From contig CASEHR010000125.1 in NCBI GenBank assembly GCA_949287785.1, positions 1 through 11,256 on the forward strand: a stretch of DNA of 11,256 nucleotides, written 5' to 3'. The translations under genes were made by a program, and so were the position numbers. The notes beneath the pieces are model-generated. The model searched no databases. It was not told the DNA's origin and was given only the letters and a program-made list of their open reading frames with translations. Shown here piece by piece: positions 1 through 6,317 of this stretch. Position 1 is the first letter of the stretch. Every line of letters begins with the position of its first letter. Source of the stretch: an uncultured Bacillota bacterium. Lineage in GTDB: Bacteria; Bacillota_I; Bacilli_A; Erysipelotrichales; Erysipelotrichaceae.

Positions 1-1067
1 CCGTCGTTTTGCACATTCAACAGGGGATCTTCTTTCTGCATCGCCAATAAACGCTTATACAGTATCGCATTGTCGGTATTGGTACTTTCGATCATTCGAT
101 CAAGATAGGGGACCATGACCTTTGCCCGGTCCTTTCTTTCATCATTGATATATTCACCGATCAAAAGCGATGACGGTCCCTTCAAAGTCACAAGATCGCC
201 TGCCTCAGCCTCATTTAATACTTTATACTGAGCTCCGCTATAGATCCTTATCTCATCGACCTTGTCATTCAATATCCTATCCTTGACTTTCAATATACCG
301 CCGTTGATCTTTACGGAAGTCAGGATCTCCTGTTTCTTATCAAAACCGATCCGATAGACATAAGCTTTGAATGTATCGGGATATTCTTTCTCGATAAAGA
401 GATCATTCAATGTCTTTAACAATCTTTGGATATTGGTGTATTTTAATGCCGAGCCGTGGATACACGGATAAAACCTTCTTTTTTGAAAAGATCCCTTCAC
501 ATCGTCTTTTGTGATCGCTTTGCCGTTTAAGTATTTTTCAAAAAGATCCTCATCCAGAGTCGCGATATCTTCCATTATCTTCTCTTCTTCGTTTGTAAAA
601 TCGACTATCTTATCGCAAAGCTCATCCCTGACCTTCTTATACATCTCATCTTTCCGATCATAGGTCAGATCATACTTGTTCAAAAAGATGATCGTCGGAA
701 TATCATAAGCTTCCAACAAGGCAAACAATTTCTTGGTGTAGGCTTTGATGTCACCTGAAATGTCCACCAATAAAACAGCCATATCCAATATCGGAAGAAC
801 TCTTTCCATTTCCATGGAAAAGTCGATATGCCCAGGTGTATCCTCGATGATAAAGGAATGGTCTTCCGTATCGAAGCGCGCTTCCTTATTGAAGATCGTG
901 ATCCCTCTTTTTCTTTCGATCGGATCGTTATCTAAAACACTGGTCTTCCGGTCGACCCTTCCCGGCTTCTCTATCGATCCTGACATATAAAGAAGCGCTT
1001 CGCTCAATGTCGTCTTGCCGGCATCGACATGGGCTAAAAGGCCAACGATATTTTTTTCTGTTTTCAC
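1..1067 (-). CDS. EF-G/Tet(M)-like translation GTPase (partial, C-terminus outside window)
   Basis: This gene encodes a ribosome-associated GTPase of the EF-G/Tet(M) superfamily; about 355 N-terminal residues are visible. The G motifs appear in order: G1 AHVDAGKTT (residues 12-20), G2 RGITI (54-58), G3 DTPGH (76-80), G4 NKYD (130-133) and G5 GSA (about 205-207). A beta-barrel domain II-like region follows. The spacing resembles Tet(M)/Tet(O) ribosomal protection proteins more than canonical EF-G. Many Bacillota carry chromosomal relatives of this kind that are labelled tetracycline resistance without proof, so resistance should not be assumed. The start is GTG at 1065-1067: an in-frame TAA lies four codons upstream, and only this start gives the usual short leader before the P-loop. 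No Shine-Dalgarno sequence precedes it; a -10 element sits 6 nt away. The family is clear, the physiological role is not. Confidence 0.86.
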   Translation of the reverse strand, partial: MKTEKNIVGLLAHVDAGKTTLSEALLYMSGSIEKPGRVDRKTSVLDNDPIERKRGITIFNKEARFDTEDHSFIIEDTPGHIDFSMEMERVLPILDMAVLLVDISGDIKAYTKKLFALLEAYDIPTIIFLNKYDLTYDRKDEMYKKVRDELCDKIVDFTNEEEKIMEDIATLDEDLFEKYLNGKAITKDDVKGSFQKRRFYPCIHGSALKYTNIQRLLKTLNDLFIEKEYPDTFKAYVYRIGFDKKQEILTSVKINGGILKVKDRILNDKVDEIRIYSGAQYKVLNEAEAGDLVTLKGPSSLLIGEYINDERKDRAKVMVPYLDRMIESTNTDNAILYKRLLAMQKEDPLLNVQND

Positions 1068-1073
1068 GTCCGT

Positions 1074-1082
1074 ATTTTAGCA
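1074..1082 (-). promoter_or_regulatory. Extended -10 promoter of the GTPase gene, probably leaderless
   Basis: Read on the minus strand, TGC-TAAAAT is an extended -10 element (TGn plus a hexamer with one mismatch to TATAAT). The hexamer (1074-1079) ends 6 nt before the GTG start. No recognisable -35 is present; that position falls in the terminator hairpin of the upstream hydrogenase gene. Initiation about 7 nt downstream would place the transcript start at the start codon itself. Confidence 0.45.
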
Positions 1083-1086
1083 CATT

Positions 1087-1109
1087 TTAAAAGGCTCACA
1101 GGGAGCCTT
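1087..1109 (-). terminator. Rho-independent terminator of the hydrogenase gene
   Basis: On the minus strand AAGGCTC and GAGCCTT form a 7-bp stem (1103-1109 and 1091-1097) with a 5-nt loop, followed by a short T-run and an A/T-rich stretch. The stem begins 4 nt after the hydrogenase stop codon. The T-run is short, so termination may be partial and some readthrough into the GTPase gene is possible. Confidence 0.55.
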
Positions 1110-1113
1110 CAGA

Positions 1114-2583
1114 TCACTTATCACGGTGAATGTGATATTTTGTCGTATCGATGTCACTTTTGATCAAGGCATCATTGATCTTGAGAACGTGCTTTTCGTT
1201 TTCTTTGTTCATGCGCTTTTTGACTTCCAGTGCATCGGTAACTGTACATGGTCCGCCGATACAGCCGCCATCGCAGCACATTCCTTCCAGGATATCAAAA
1301 GTAAAACGACCGAGTTTCATCATCAGAAGCTGTTTCTTGCATTCGAATGCACCATCGGCATAGTAGGCGGTGATCCCCTCTTCTCCAGCTTCTTTGGCCG
1401 CCTCGATGACAGCCTTTGATACGCCGCCGCCCTGAGCGAAATTGCGCCCGTAGATCGATGCTTCCCATGTGTCGTCATCGCTTGTATAATCCTTAAGGTA
1501 GATCTTTTGTGATATAAACATCGCTGCCAATTCTTCAAAAGTGATGACATAATCGATATTGGTGTGTTCCTCCATCGCTTCTTGTTTTTTGGCGATGCAC
1601 GGACCGATAAAGACGATCACTGAATCAGGATCCTCTTTCTTCAAGATCGCGGCTCTAGCCATCATCGGACTGACCATTGTCGAGACGTTCTTTTCATAAA
1701 CAGTCGGAAAGTGGATCTTTGCCATATTGACAAATGCCGGACAACAGGAAGTCGTCATCGGAATACCTTCCTCTTTGTGTTTCTTCAGTTCGGCATATTC
1801 TTCCTTAGCCACGACATCGGCGCCCAAGGCAGCTTCAAAGACATCAGCAAAACCCAAGGCCTTGATGCCGGCTTTGATCTGCGTTAGAAGGACGTTGTCG
1901 AATTGTCCCTGGATCGACGGTGCGACGATCGCATAGACCTTTTTGCCGGCGACGATATCCTGGATGACCGGTACGATCCACGAGATATCCTCGATCGCTC
2001 CAAACGGACAGGCCGATACACAACGGCCGCAGTTGATACACTTGGTCTCATCGATGACGGCGATATCATTCTCGTTCCATGATATCGCATCTACCGGACA
2101 GGCAGCCTTACATGGTCTTTGCGTCATGACGATCGCACTGTATGGACATGCTCGGGCACAAGCTCCGCATTCGACACATTTGTCATAATTGATCATCGCC
2201 TTTTCCGGACCGATCTCCATCGCTCCGAACTTACAAGCACCGCGGCAGGCTTTAGCCATACACTTACGGCAGTTGTCGGTGACGTGGATCTTCTTGATAC
2301 TGCATCCGTCACAAGCCGCTTCGATGACTTGGACGACCTGACGCATATTCACTTCATTTTCATCGTTGGCCATCTTACCGCAGACCAGGCGTCCTCTTTG
2401 TCTGAGTACTTCTCTTTCCTTGTATATACAGCAGCGGAAATGAGCTTTGCCGTTTGGCACCAATTGTTTATAGAAGGTTTGTAATTTTTCGTCGCTTATC
2501 TCTTCCTTATCATACGCCAGCTTAGAAACATAGCGCAGGACATCGAATTTGAATAATCGCGCATCATGTGAAAATAGACCCAT
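1114..2583 (-). CDS. Monomeric [FeFe] hydrogenase, group B type
   Basis: This 489-residue soluble iron hydrogenase should interconvert protons plus electrons and H2, probably with ferredoxin as partner. The N-terminal half carries ferredoxin-like [4Fe-4S] motifs: C105/C108/C113/C117, the classic CxxCxxCxxxCP sets at 136-146 and 182-192, and C158/C162. The H-cluster domain follows with all three signatures: L1 TSCCP (278-282; C280 is the expected proton-transfer cysteine, C281 a ligand), L2 GPCIAKKQE (C329) and L3 EGMCCDGGC (C437, C441 ligands). The TSCCPAF and MCCDGGC variants fit the group B family rather than HydA1-type enzymes. The start is ATG at 2581-2583, with AAAGGGA about 7 nt upstream and the MGLFSHD opening; a longer reading to 2625 would start upstream of the predicted transcription start. 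No HydE, HydF or HydG maturase lies in the window. It appears monocistronic, with its own promoter and terminator. Confidence 0.93.
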   Translation of the reverse strand: MGLFSHDARLFKFDVLRYVSKLAYDKEEISDEKLQTFYKQLVPNGKAHFRCCIYKEREVLRQRGRLVCGKMANDENEVNMRQVVQVIEAACDGCSIKKIHVTDNCRKCMAKACRGACKFGAMEIGPEKAMINYDKCVECGACARACPYSAIVMTQRPCKAACPVDAISWNENDIAVIDETKCINCGRCVSACPFGAIEDISWIVPVIQDIVAGKKVYAIVAPSIQGQFDNVLLTQIKAGIKALGFADVFEAALGADVVAKEEYAELKKHKEEGIPMTTSCCPAFVNMAKIHFPTVYEKNVSTMVSPMMARAAILKKEDPDSVIVFIGPCIAKKQEAMEEHTNIDYVITFEELAAMFISQKIYLKDYTSDDDTWEASIYGRNFAQGGGVSKAVIEAAKEAGEEGITAYYADGAFECKKQLLMMKLGRFTFDILEGMCCDGGCIGGPCTVTDALEVKKRMNKENEKHVLKINDALIKSDIDTTKYHIHRDK

Positions 2584-2584
2584 A

Positions 2585-2611
2585 AATATTCCCTTTCTTG
2601 TCAGGGATATT
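2585..2611. promoter_or_regulatory. Imperfect palindrome over hydrogenase promoter and Shine-Dalgarno
   Basis: The arms AATATTCCCT (2585-2594) and AGGGATATT (2603-2611) are inverted repeats with one unpaired base, separated by 8 bp. The element covers the distal half of the predicted -10 box, the predicted transcription start and the AAAGGGA ribosome binding site of the hydrogenase gene. Because the predicted start lies inside it, a DNA operator is more likely than an RNA hairpin. It does not match the Rex consensus TTGTGAAN4TTCACAA. No regulator gene is adjacent. Confidence 0.4.
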
Positions 2612-2637
2612 ATAACGGAAAACAACTCATTATTGAA
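2609..2637 (-). promoter_or_regulatory. Sigma-A-type promoter of the hydrogenase gene
   Basis: A perfect TATAAT lies at 2609-2614 on the minus strand. A weak -35 (TTCAAT, 2632-2637) sits 17 bp upstream. The predicted start near 2602 gives a leader of about 20 nt containing the AAAGGGA ribosome binding site. Confidence 0.5.
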
Positions 2638-2660
2638 TTAAAAAGTCATCAGCTGCATTA

Positions 2661-2682
2661 TGCTTAAGTATTCCATTAAGCA
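2661..2682 (-). terminator. Hairpin over the lipoprotein stop codon, weak terminator candidate
   Basis: On the minus strand TGCTTAA and TTAAGCA form a 7-bp perfect stem around an 8-nt loop, and the first arm contains the TAA stop codon. No T-run follows directly; the nearest (five T) is about 15 nt downstream. It may be a weak terminator or an mRNA 3'-end stabiliser, or chance. Confidence 0.3.
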
Positions 2683-3164
2683 AGTATATCAAACAAGGCT
2701 GCATATTCATCACTGCTCTTTTCGCCACACAACGCATCGATCACCTTGCCGTTTCTGATCGCGATGACAAAAGGAATCCTGATCTCTTTTTCTCCCTGCT
2801 CATTTTCGGGAAGATAATCCCCGAATACTTCGATCAGCTCATCCTCTATCGGTGCTATGCTGTTGGCGGTGTTGATGTAATTGATGGTCATATCTTTTTC
2901 TTCAGCGATCTCTTCTAAGATCGCGACGATATTCTGACAATGGACACAATCGATATTGCCCATATAAAAGATCCCTGAACCGCCTTTATCCATCGCTTCC
3001 AGCATCTCTTCCGGCATGATACCGACAAAGTGATGATCACTTATGTCCTTCATCGTCAGATACCCGCTCATATCGATATTATATGTAAGCATATCGACGT
3101 AGACTGTCTCTTTAGCACAACCTGACAATATGAGACACAATAAAATGATGATGATCCTTTTCAT
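2676..3164 (-). CDS. Thioredoxin-like membrane-anchored lipoprotein
   Basis: This 162-residue protein has a lysine-led hydrophobic signal peptide and a lipobox L13-S-G-C16, so after lipidation at C16 it should sit on the outer face of the cytoplasmic membrane. The rest resembles a thioredoxin fold: CVHC (C73-C76) follows a beta-strand (IFYMGN), and an IRIPF segment with P131 fits the cis-proline loop opposite the active site. It may therefore act in extracytoplasmic thiol-disulfide exchange. Small CxxC accessory proteins of bacteriocin export loci look similar, but no such locus is visible. Its ATG overlaps the TGA of the membrane-protein gene upstream (ATGA, 3161-3164), and no clear ribosome binding site is seen, so translation is probably coupled. 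The fold is fairly secure, the substrate unknown. Confidence 0.78.
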   Translation of the reverse strand: MKRIIIILLCLILSGCAKETVYVDMLTYNIDMSGYLTMKDISDHHFVGIMPEEMLEAMDKGGSGIFYMGNIDCVHCQNIVAILEEIAEEKDMTINYINTANSIAPIEDELIEVFGDYLPENEQGEKEIRIPFVIAIRNGKVIDALCGEKSSDEYAALFDILA

Positions 3165-3694
3165 AAACCGATAAACCGATTGGTCAGACGTGAAATAAAG
3201 GCAAGATTGGTGGATCTTTTATGCCATGCGCAATAGATGACGTAGATGCTCATGATCGTCATCGATATCGAATACATGCCATAGATCATCATCGCACCGT
3301 ACATATAGACGATAGTAGTGACCCATGATATGTGCATCAAGCCAAGAAGCAGGAAGATGATGACGCTGATAAGCACATATACAAGCGGAATGAATAAATT
3401 GACGATCAGATACTGAAAATTGAAATAACGGACTTCCCTGGCTTTCTTTTCGACAATGATAAGAAAGACCGGGATGATGACAATCAGCAATTCCCGCCAG
3501 TTGATATAGATCGCTAAAAAGGCACTGAGACGGTCAAGAAAACCATAATCGACAAGATAGCCGCTGTTCAATAAAAAAATGACCGTACTTGTAAAACGGA
3601 AAACGATCAGGACGACAAAAGGCAAAACAGACAGTATTCCGGCATCGATTTTCAAAAACGATGACTTTTCTTCTTTAAAGTTATAAATTTCCAT
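3161..3694 (-). CDS. Four-helix integral membrane protein of unknown function
   Basis: I do not recognise a family for this 177-residue protein. After a short charged, probably cytoplasmic N-terminus it shows about four hydrophobic segments, near residues 17-42, 66-82, 93-120 and 124-156, with a basic tail. No catalytic motif stands out. I chose ATG at 3692-3694; a TTG at 3710-3712 would add six residues, but it has only a poor ribosome binding site and overlaps a TATAAT box. The gene is first in a two-gene unit with the thioredoxin-like lipoprotein, overlapping it by 4 nt, which suggests the two proteins work together at the membrane. It is divergent from the TelA operon, with 62 bp between start codons. 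Confidence 0.72.
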   Translation of the reverse strand: MEIYNFKEEKSSFLKIDAGILSVLPFVVLIVFRFTSTVIFLLNSGYLVDYGFLDRLSAFLAIYINWRELLIVIIPVFLIIVEKKAREVRYFNFQYLIVNLFIPLVYVLISVIIFLLLGLMHISWVTTIVYMYGAMMIYGMYSISMTIMSIYVIYCAWHKRSTNLAFISRLTNRFIGL

Positions 3695-3701
3695 ATAACC
3701 A

Positions 3702-3707
3702 ATTATA
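3702..3707 (-). promoter_or_regulatory. -10 box of the membrane-protein gene, probably leaderless
   Basis: A perfect TATAAT on the minus strand ends 7 nt before the ATG at 3694. No Shine-Dalgarno sequence lies between them and no good -35 is visible. Initiation at the usual distance would start the transcript at or next to the ATG. Confidence 0.42.
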
Positions 3708-3721
3708 ATCAAACCGACCTA

Positions 3722-3730
3722 TGATAAAAT
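3722..3730 (+). promoter_or_regulatory. Extended -10 promoter of the TelA operon
   Basis: TGA-TAAAAT is an extended -10 element with no convincing -35. The predicted start near 3737 leaves a leader of about 20 nt with an AAGAGG ribosome binding site (3743-3748), 8 nt before the ATG. Confidence 0.45.
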
Positions 3731-3756
3731 AGGGAAAGAAAAAAGAGGTATGTGAC

Positions 3757-4902
3757 ATGCAAGAGGAAAAACAAGAGATCCAGTTGACATTGGATAGCGG
3801 TGTCGTAGAAGAAGCGGCACCTGAAGAGACAAAAGTCGTCACCACAGAAGATATCAAAGAAACCAGACTCAGCCCGCAAGAGCAGAAGATGGTCGATGAA
3901 TTCGCTAAGAAGATCGATATTATGGAGACTAACACCATTTTACAATACGGCTCGACCGCTCAAAACAAGATGGCTGACTTTTCCGAGAATGCGCTCAAAA
4001 GCGTCAAGACCAAAGACCTTGGTGATATCGGAGATATGATCACCGAGCTCATTGGTGAACTGAAGGGTTTTGAGATCGAAGAAAAAGAATCGGGGATCCT
4101 CTCTTTCTTTAAAAAAAGTGCCAATAAGATCACCAATCTGAAAGTCAAATACGACAAAGCCAGTGACAATGTGGAAAAGATCGCTGCTGCTTTGGAAGAT
4201 CATCAGGTAACGCTGATGAAAGATATCGCTCTGCTCGATCAGCTGTATGAAAAGAATCTGACTAACTACAAGGAACTGTCAATGTACATCCTTGCCGGGA
4301 AAAAGAAGCTCGAAGATGTCAGAAACAACGAGCTGGCGACACTAAAAGCCAAAGCGCAAGCCAGCGGCTTGCCTGAGGATGGTCAGGCACTCAATGATCT
4401 TGAGAATGCGATCAACCGCTTTGAAAAGAAACTGCACGATCTGGAGCTCACCAGAGTCATTTCGATCCAGATGGCACCGCAGATAAGACTCGTCCAGAAT
4501 AACGATACGATGATGGTCGAAAAGATCCAGTCGACCCTGGTCAACACGATCCCGCTTTGGAAATCACAGATGGTCATCGCAATGGGCGTATCACACTCAC
4601 AAGAAGCGATCAAAGCTCAGAATGAAGTCACTGAGATGACCAACCGTCTTTTGAAACAGAATGCTGACATGCTGAAGAGCGCGACGATCGAGACAGCTAA
4701 AGAGACAGAGCGCGGTATTGTCGATATCGAGACTTTAAAAGAGACCAACGCCAAGCTCATCGAAACATTGGATGAAGTCAAACGCATCCAGGAAGAAGGC
4801 CGGACAAAACGTGCCGAAGCACAGGTAGAACTGCGCAAGATCGAGACAGAGCTCAACCAAAAAATGACCGATACCCGAAAGGAATTAGCCAAGAATGCTT
4901 AA
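3757..4902 (+). CDS. telA: TelA/KlaA-family protein (toxic anion resistance family)
   Basis: This 381-residue cytoplasmic protein matches the TelA family in length and composition. An acidic N-terminus (1-40) leads into the family-typical stretch VDEFAKKIDIMETNTILQYG (about 46-65), a central helical domain, and a long charged C-terminal helix (about 320-380) likely to form coiled coil. TelA relatives were first linked to tellurite resistance on plasmids. In Bacillota the chromosomal copies more often relate to envelope stress, and the biochemical activity is unknown. The usual XpaC-like partner and Ter genes are absent here. The start is supported by AAGAGG 8 nt upstream. The stop overlaps the next gene by 8 nt, so this is the first gene of a coupled operon with the HAD phosphatase and GNAT genes. 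Confidence 0.88.
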   Translation: MQEEKQEIQLTLDSGVVEEAAPEETKVVTTEDIKETRLSPQEQKMVDEFAKKIDIMETNTILQYGSTAQNKMADFSENALKSVKTKDLGDIGDMITELIGELKGFEIEEKESGILSFFKKSANKITNLKVKYDKASDNVEKIAAALEDHQVTLMKDIALLDQLYEKNLTNYKELSMYILAGKKKLEDVRNNELATLKAKAQASGLPEDGQALNDLENAINRFEKKLHDLELTRVISIQMAPQIRLVQNNDTMMVEKIQSTLVNTIPLWKSQMVIAMGVSHSQEAIKAQNEVTEMTNRLLKQNADMLKSATIETAKETERGIVDIETLKETNAKLIETLDEVKRIQEEGRTKRAEAQVELRKIETELNQKMTDTRKELAKNA

Positions 4903-5545
4903 AGGGATCATCTTTGACCTTGACGGTACGCTGATCGACACGATCGACGATATCGGTCTCAGCACCAATCTGGCTTTAGAAGATCTTGGTTATCAACCAC
5001 ATGATCTTTCAGCATACAAACAGATGGTCGGAAACGGTTTCCGCAAACTCTGTGAAAGAGCTCTGCCGGATGATGTGACTGAAGATACTGTCGATAAAGC
5101 CTATGCTGCCTTTGTGAAATACTACGATCAGCACTATATGGATCGATCACATCCTTATAAAGGTATTAAAGAGCTATTGACGAAACTGAATGAAGCCGGC
5201 ATCATGATCGGTGTCAATTCCAATAAACGCGATGATTATACTCACGCCCTGATCAAACACCTCTTCGAAGGTATAACTTTTAAAAAAGTCGTCGGTCAGA
5301 TCGACGGTGTGCCTGCTAAACCGGCACCGGACGGAGCTTTGATGATCCTGAATGAGATGGGCATTGGAAAAGATGAAGCTATCTTCGTCGGTGATACCAA
5401 AGTCGATATAGCTACCGGCAAAAACAGCGGTCTTAAGACGATCGGCTGTCTTTGGGGATTCAGGGATCGCAAAGAACTGGAAGAAGCAGGCGCCGATTAT
5501 ATCGTCAAAGACGCCGACGAGATCTATTCGATCGCCACAAAATGA
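4895..5545 (+). CDS. HAD-family phosphatase, phosphoglycolate phosphatase/PpaX-like
   Basis: This 216-residue HAD-superfamily hydrolase should remove phosphate from a small metabolite through an aspartyl-phosphate intermediate. All four motifs are present: I DLDGTLIDT (nucleophile D8, acid/base D10), II VNSNK (S109), III the KPAPD lysine (K142) and IV GDTKVD (D167, D171) for Mg2+. A helical cap lies between motifs I and II (about 15-90), as in the Gph/PpaX/beta-phosphoglucomutase-like group. The DLDGTLIDT opening and the KPAPD motif favour phosphoglycolate phosphatase or pyrophosphatase, but substrate cannot be read from sequence. The start overlaps the telA end by 8 nt and the TGA overlaps the GNAT start by 4 nt, so translation is coupled on both sides. 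Confidence 0.88.
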   Translation: MLKGIIFDLDGTLIDTIDDIGLSTNLALEDLGYQPHDLSAYKQMVGNGFRKLCERALPDDVTEDTVDKAYAAFVKYYDQHYMDRSHPYKGIKELLTKLNEAGIMIGVNSNKRDDYTHALIKHLFEGITFKKVVGQIDGVPAKPAPDGALMILNEMGIGKDEAIFVGDTKVDIATGKNSGLKTIGCLWGFRDRKELEEAGADYIVKDADEIYSIATK

Positions 5546-5985
5546 GCATCCGTCTGATCAAAGTCGGTGACCCGAAACTTTTGATCAAGTGTCTGGCTTT
5601 GCGCAAGATCGTCTTTATCGATGAACTGCATATCGATCCATATATCGAAAGAGACGGCTATGATAATATCAATCTGCGAGCCGATCATTTTCTGATCGAG
5701 TACGATGGCATGAATATCGGTAATATCCGGGTCGTCAAAGAAGACAAAAAGACGATCGACATCAGCCGCTTCTGCATCTTAAAAGATTATCGAAATCAGG
5801 GCATCGGCACGATGGCTTTACGCGTGATCGAATACTTCTACTATAACCGCTCTTATGATCATATCGTCACCGATGTCTTCATCAAAGCATATGATCTCTT
5901 TAAAAGATGCGGTTATACCAAGATATCGGCGACGATGATAAATGCCGGTATCCCTTATTTCAAAGCAGAAAAGTATCTGCAGTGA
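5542..5985 (+). CDS. GNAT-family N-acetyltransferase, YjcF-like
   Basis: This 147-residue acetyl-CoA-dependent acyltransferase has the GNAT core. The N-terminal part contains RKIVFIDELHI (21-31) and a D/H-rich stretch ending ADHFLIEYDG, similar to the YjcF/ElaA-like subgroup. Motif A reads RFCILKDYRNQGIG (76-89), with R84-N-Q-G-I-G binding the CoA pyrophosphate. The end, INAGIPYFKAEKYL, fits the AGIPH-type close of YjcF proteins. I chose ATG at 5542, which gives an ATGA overlap with the phosphatase stop. A longer in-frame reading from 5452 would run through the phosphatase gene and add residues that do not look like GNAT. The substrate is unknown. It is the last gene of the operon, with a terminator 12 nt after the stop. 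Confidence 0.85.
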   Translation: MSIRLIKVGDPKLLIKCLALRKIVFIDELHIDPYIERDGYDNINLRADHFLIEYDGMNIGNIRVVKEDKKTIDISRFCILKDYRNQGIGTMALRVIEYFYYNRSYDHIVTDVFIKAYDLFKRCGYTKISATMINAGIPYFKAEKYLQ

Positions 5986-5997
5986 AAAGAGATCTCA

Positions 5998-6041
5998 GAC
6001 TATCGACAAACAGCGATCATCACTTTGTCGATAGTCTTTTT
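5998..6041 (+). terminator. Strong rho-independent terminator of the TelA-HAD-GNAT operon
   Basis: A perfect 13-bp stem, GACTATCGACAAA (5998-6010) with TTTGTCGATAGTC (6024-6036), closes a 13-nt loop and is followed by five T. It lies just after the GNAT stop and points only in the plus direction, as the opposite side has no T-run. Confidence 0.92.
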
Positions 6042-6163
6042 ATATGATCACACTGTACATGGATCTTCGTATGTCTGACATCATCTTTGAAGTCAAAATT
6101 ATTTTGCTTTTATACATCTATCACTTTTGATCGATGACAAGATATTTTGATCTTGTCTAGAGG
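6042..6163. other. Convergent intergenic spacer with an unassigned 8-bp hairpin
   Basis: This stretch lies between two facing terminators and has no convincing gene. It contains a perfect 8-bp stem, GACAAGAT (6136-6143) with ATCTTGTC (6150-6157), around a 6-nt loop. Neither side has a T-run, so it is not an obvious terminator. A 28-codon ATG-TGA reading (6044-6130) lacks a ribosome binding site and is not called. GATC is frequent here. Confidence 0.4.
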
Positions 6164-6194
6164 TAAATAAAAAACTCAGTATAAAACCAAGTTT
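6164..6194 (-). terminator. Terminator of the tRNA-Gly transcript
   Basis: On the minus strand AAACTTGG (6187-6194) pairs with CTGAGTTT (6172-6179), an 8-bp stem with two G-U pairs and a 7-nt loop, followed by a T-rich run. It starts 10 nt after the encoded CCA of the tRNA. Confidence 0.65.
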
Positions 6195-6204
6195 CTTTGT
6201 TTGA

Positions 6205-6278
6205 TGGAGCAGGTGATGGGAATCGAACCCACCTTTAAGCCTTGGGAAGGCCTCGTTCTACCGATGAACTACACCTGC
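6205..6278 (-). tRNA. tRNA-Gly, anticodon CCC, CCA end encoded
   Basis: The minus strand folds as a full cloverleaf of 74 nt including CCA. The acceptor is GCAGGTG/CACCTGC; the D-stem GTTC/GAAC; the anticodon stem AGGCC/GGCTT with loop TTCCCAA; the variable region is 4 nt; the T-stem GTGGG/CCCAT has loop TTCGATT. U33 precedes CCC and A37 follows. Taking the anticodon as TCC breaks the anticodon stem and puts C at position 37. The U discriminator fits bacterial tRNA-Gly. It should read GGG codons, which a UCC isoacceptor elsewhere in the genome could also read. It is transcribed alone or by readthrough from nadD. Confidence 0.95.
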
Positions 6279-6288
6279 GTTCTCCAAT

Positions 6289-6317
6289 ATTATAAAGCAA
6301 GTCCGTTCTATTGGAAA
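6289..6317 (-). promoter_or_regulatory. Promoter of tRNA-Gly inside the 3' end of nadD
   Basis: A perfect TATAAT (6289-6294, minus) lies 17 bp from TTTCCA (6312-6317), which matches four of six -35 positions. Initiation near 6282 would fall just before the mature tRNA 5' end at 6278. The -35 lies within the last codons of nadD. Confidence 0.55.

Noticed and set aside
745..990. 81-codon open reading frame on the plus strand
   Set aside because: It is antisense to the G-domain of the translation GTPase, whose motifs are unmistakable on the minus strand.
1..1067. Tetracycline-resistance gene
   Set aside because: Sequence supports the Tet(M)/EF-G superfamily, but the chromosomal position, the absence of mobile DNA and the missing C-terminal loops (outside the window) do not allow a resistance call.
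1059..1074. parS-like TTTCACGT near the GTPase start
   Set aside because: Only one half of TGTTTCACGTGAAACA is matched; the second half fails. No CACGTG core was seen anywhere in the window by eye.
2119..2484. 121-codon open reading frame on the plus strand
   Set aside because: It is antisense to the ferredoxin-like part of the hydrogenase, has no family resemblance or ribosome binding site, and is explained as a shadow of that gene.
3163..3178. Direct repeat ATAAACCG x2 at the membrane-protein/lipoprotein junction
   Set aside because: Two 8-bp copies only, lying within the last codons of the membrane-protein gene; coding chance is enough to explain them.
6044..6130. 28-codon ATG-TGA reading in the convergent spacer
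   Set aside because: It begins in the T-run of a strong terminator, has no ribosome binding site or promoter, and shows no recognisable peptide.
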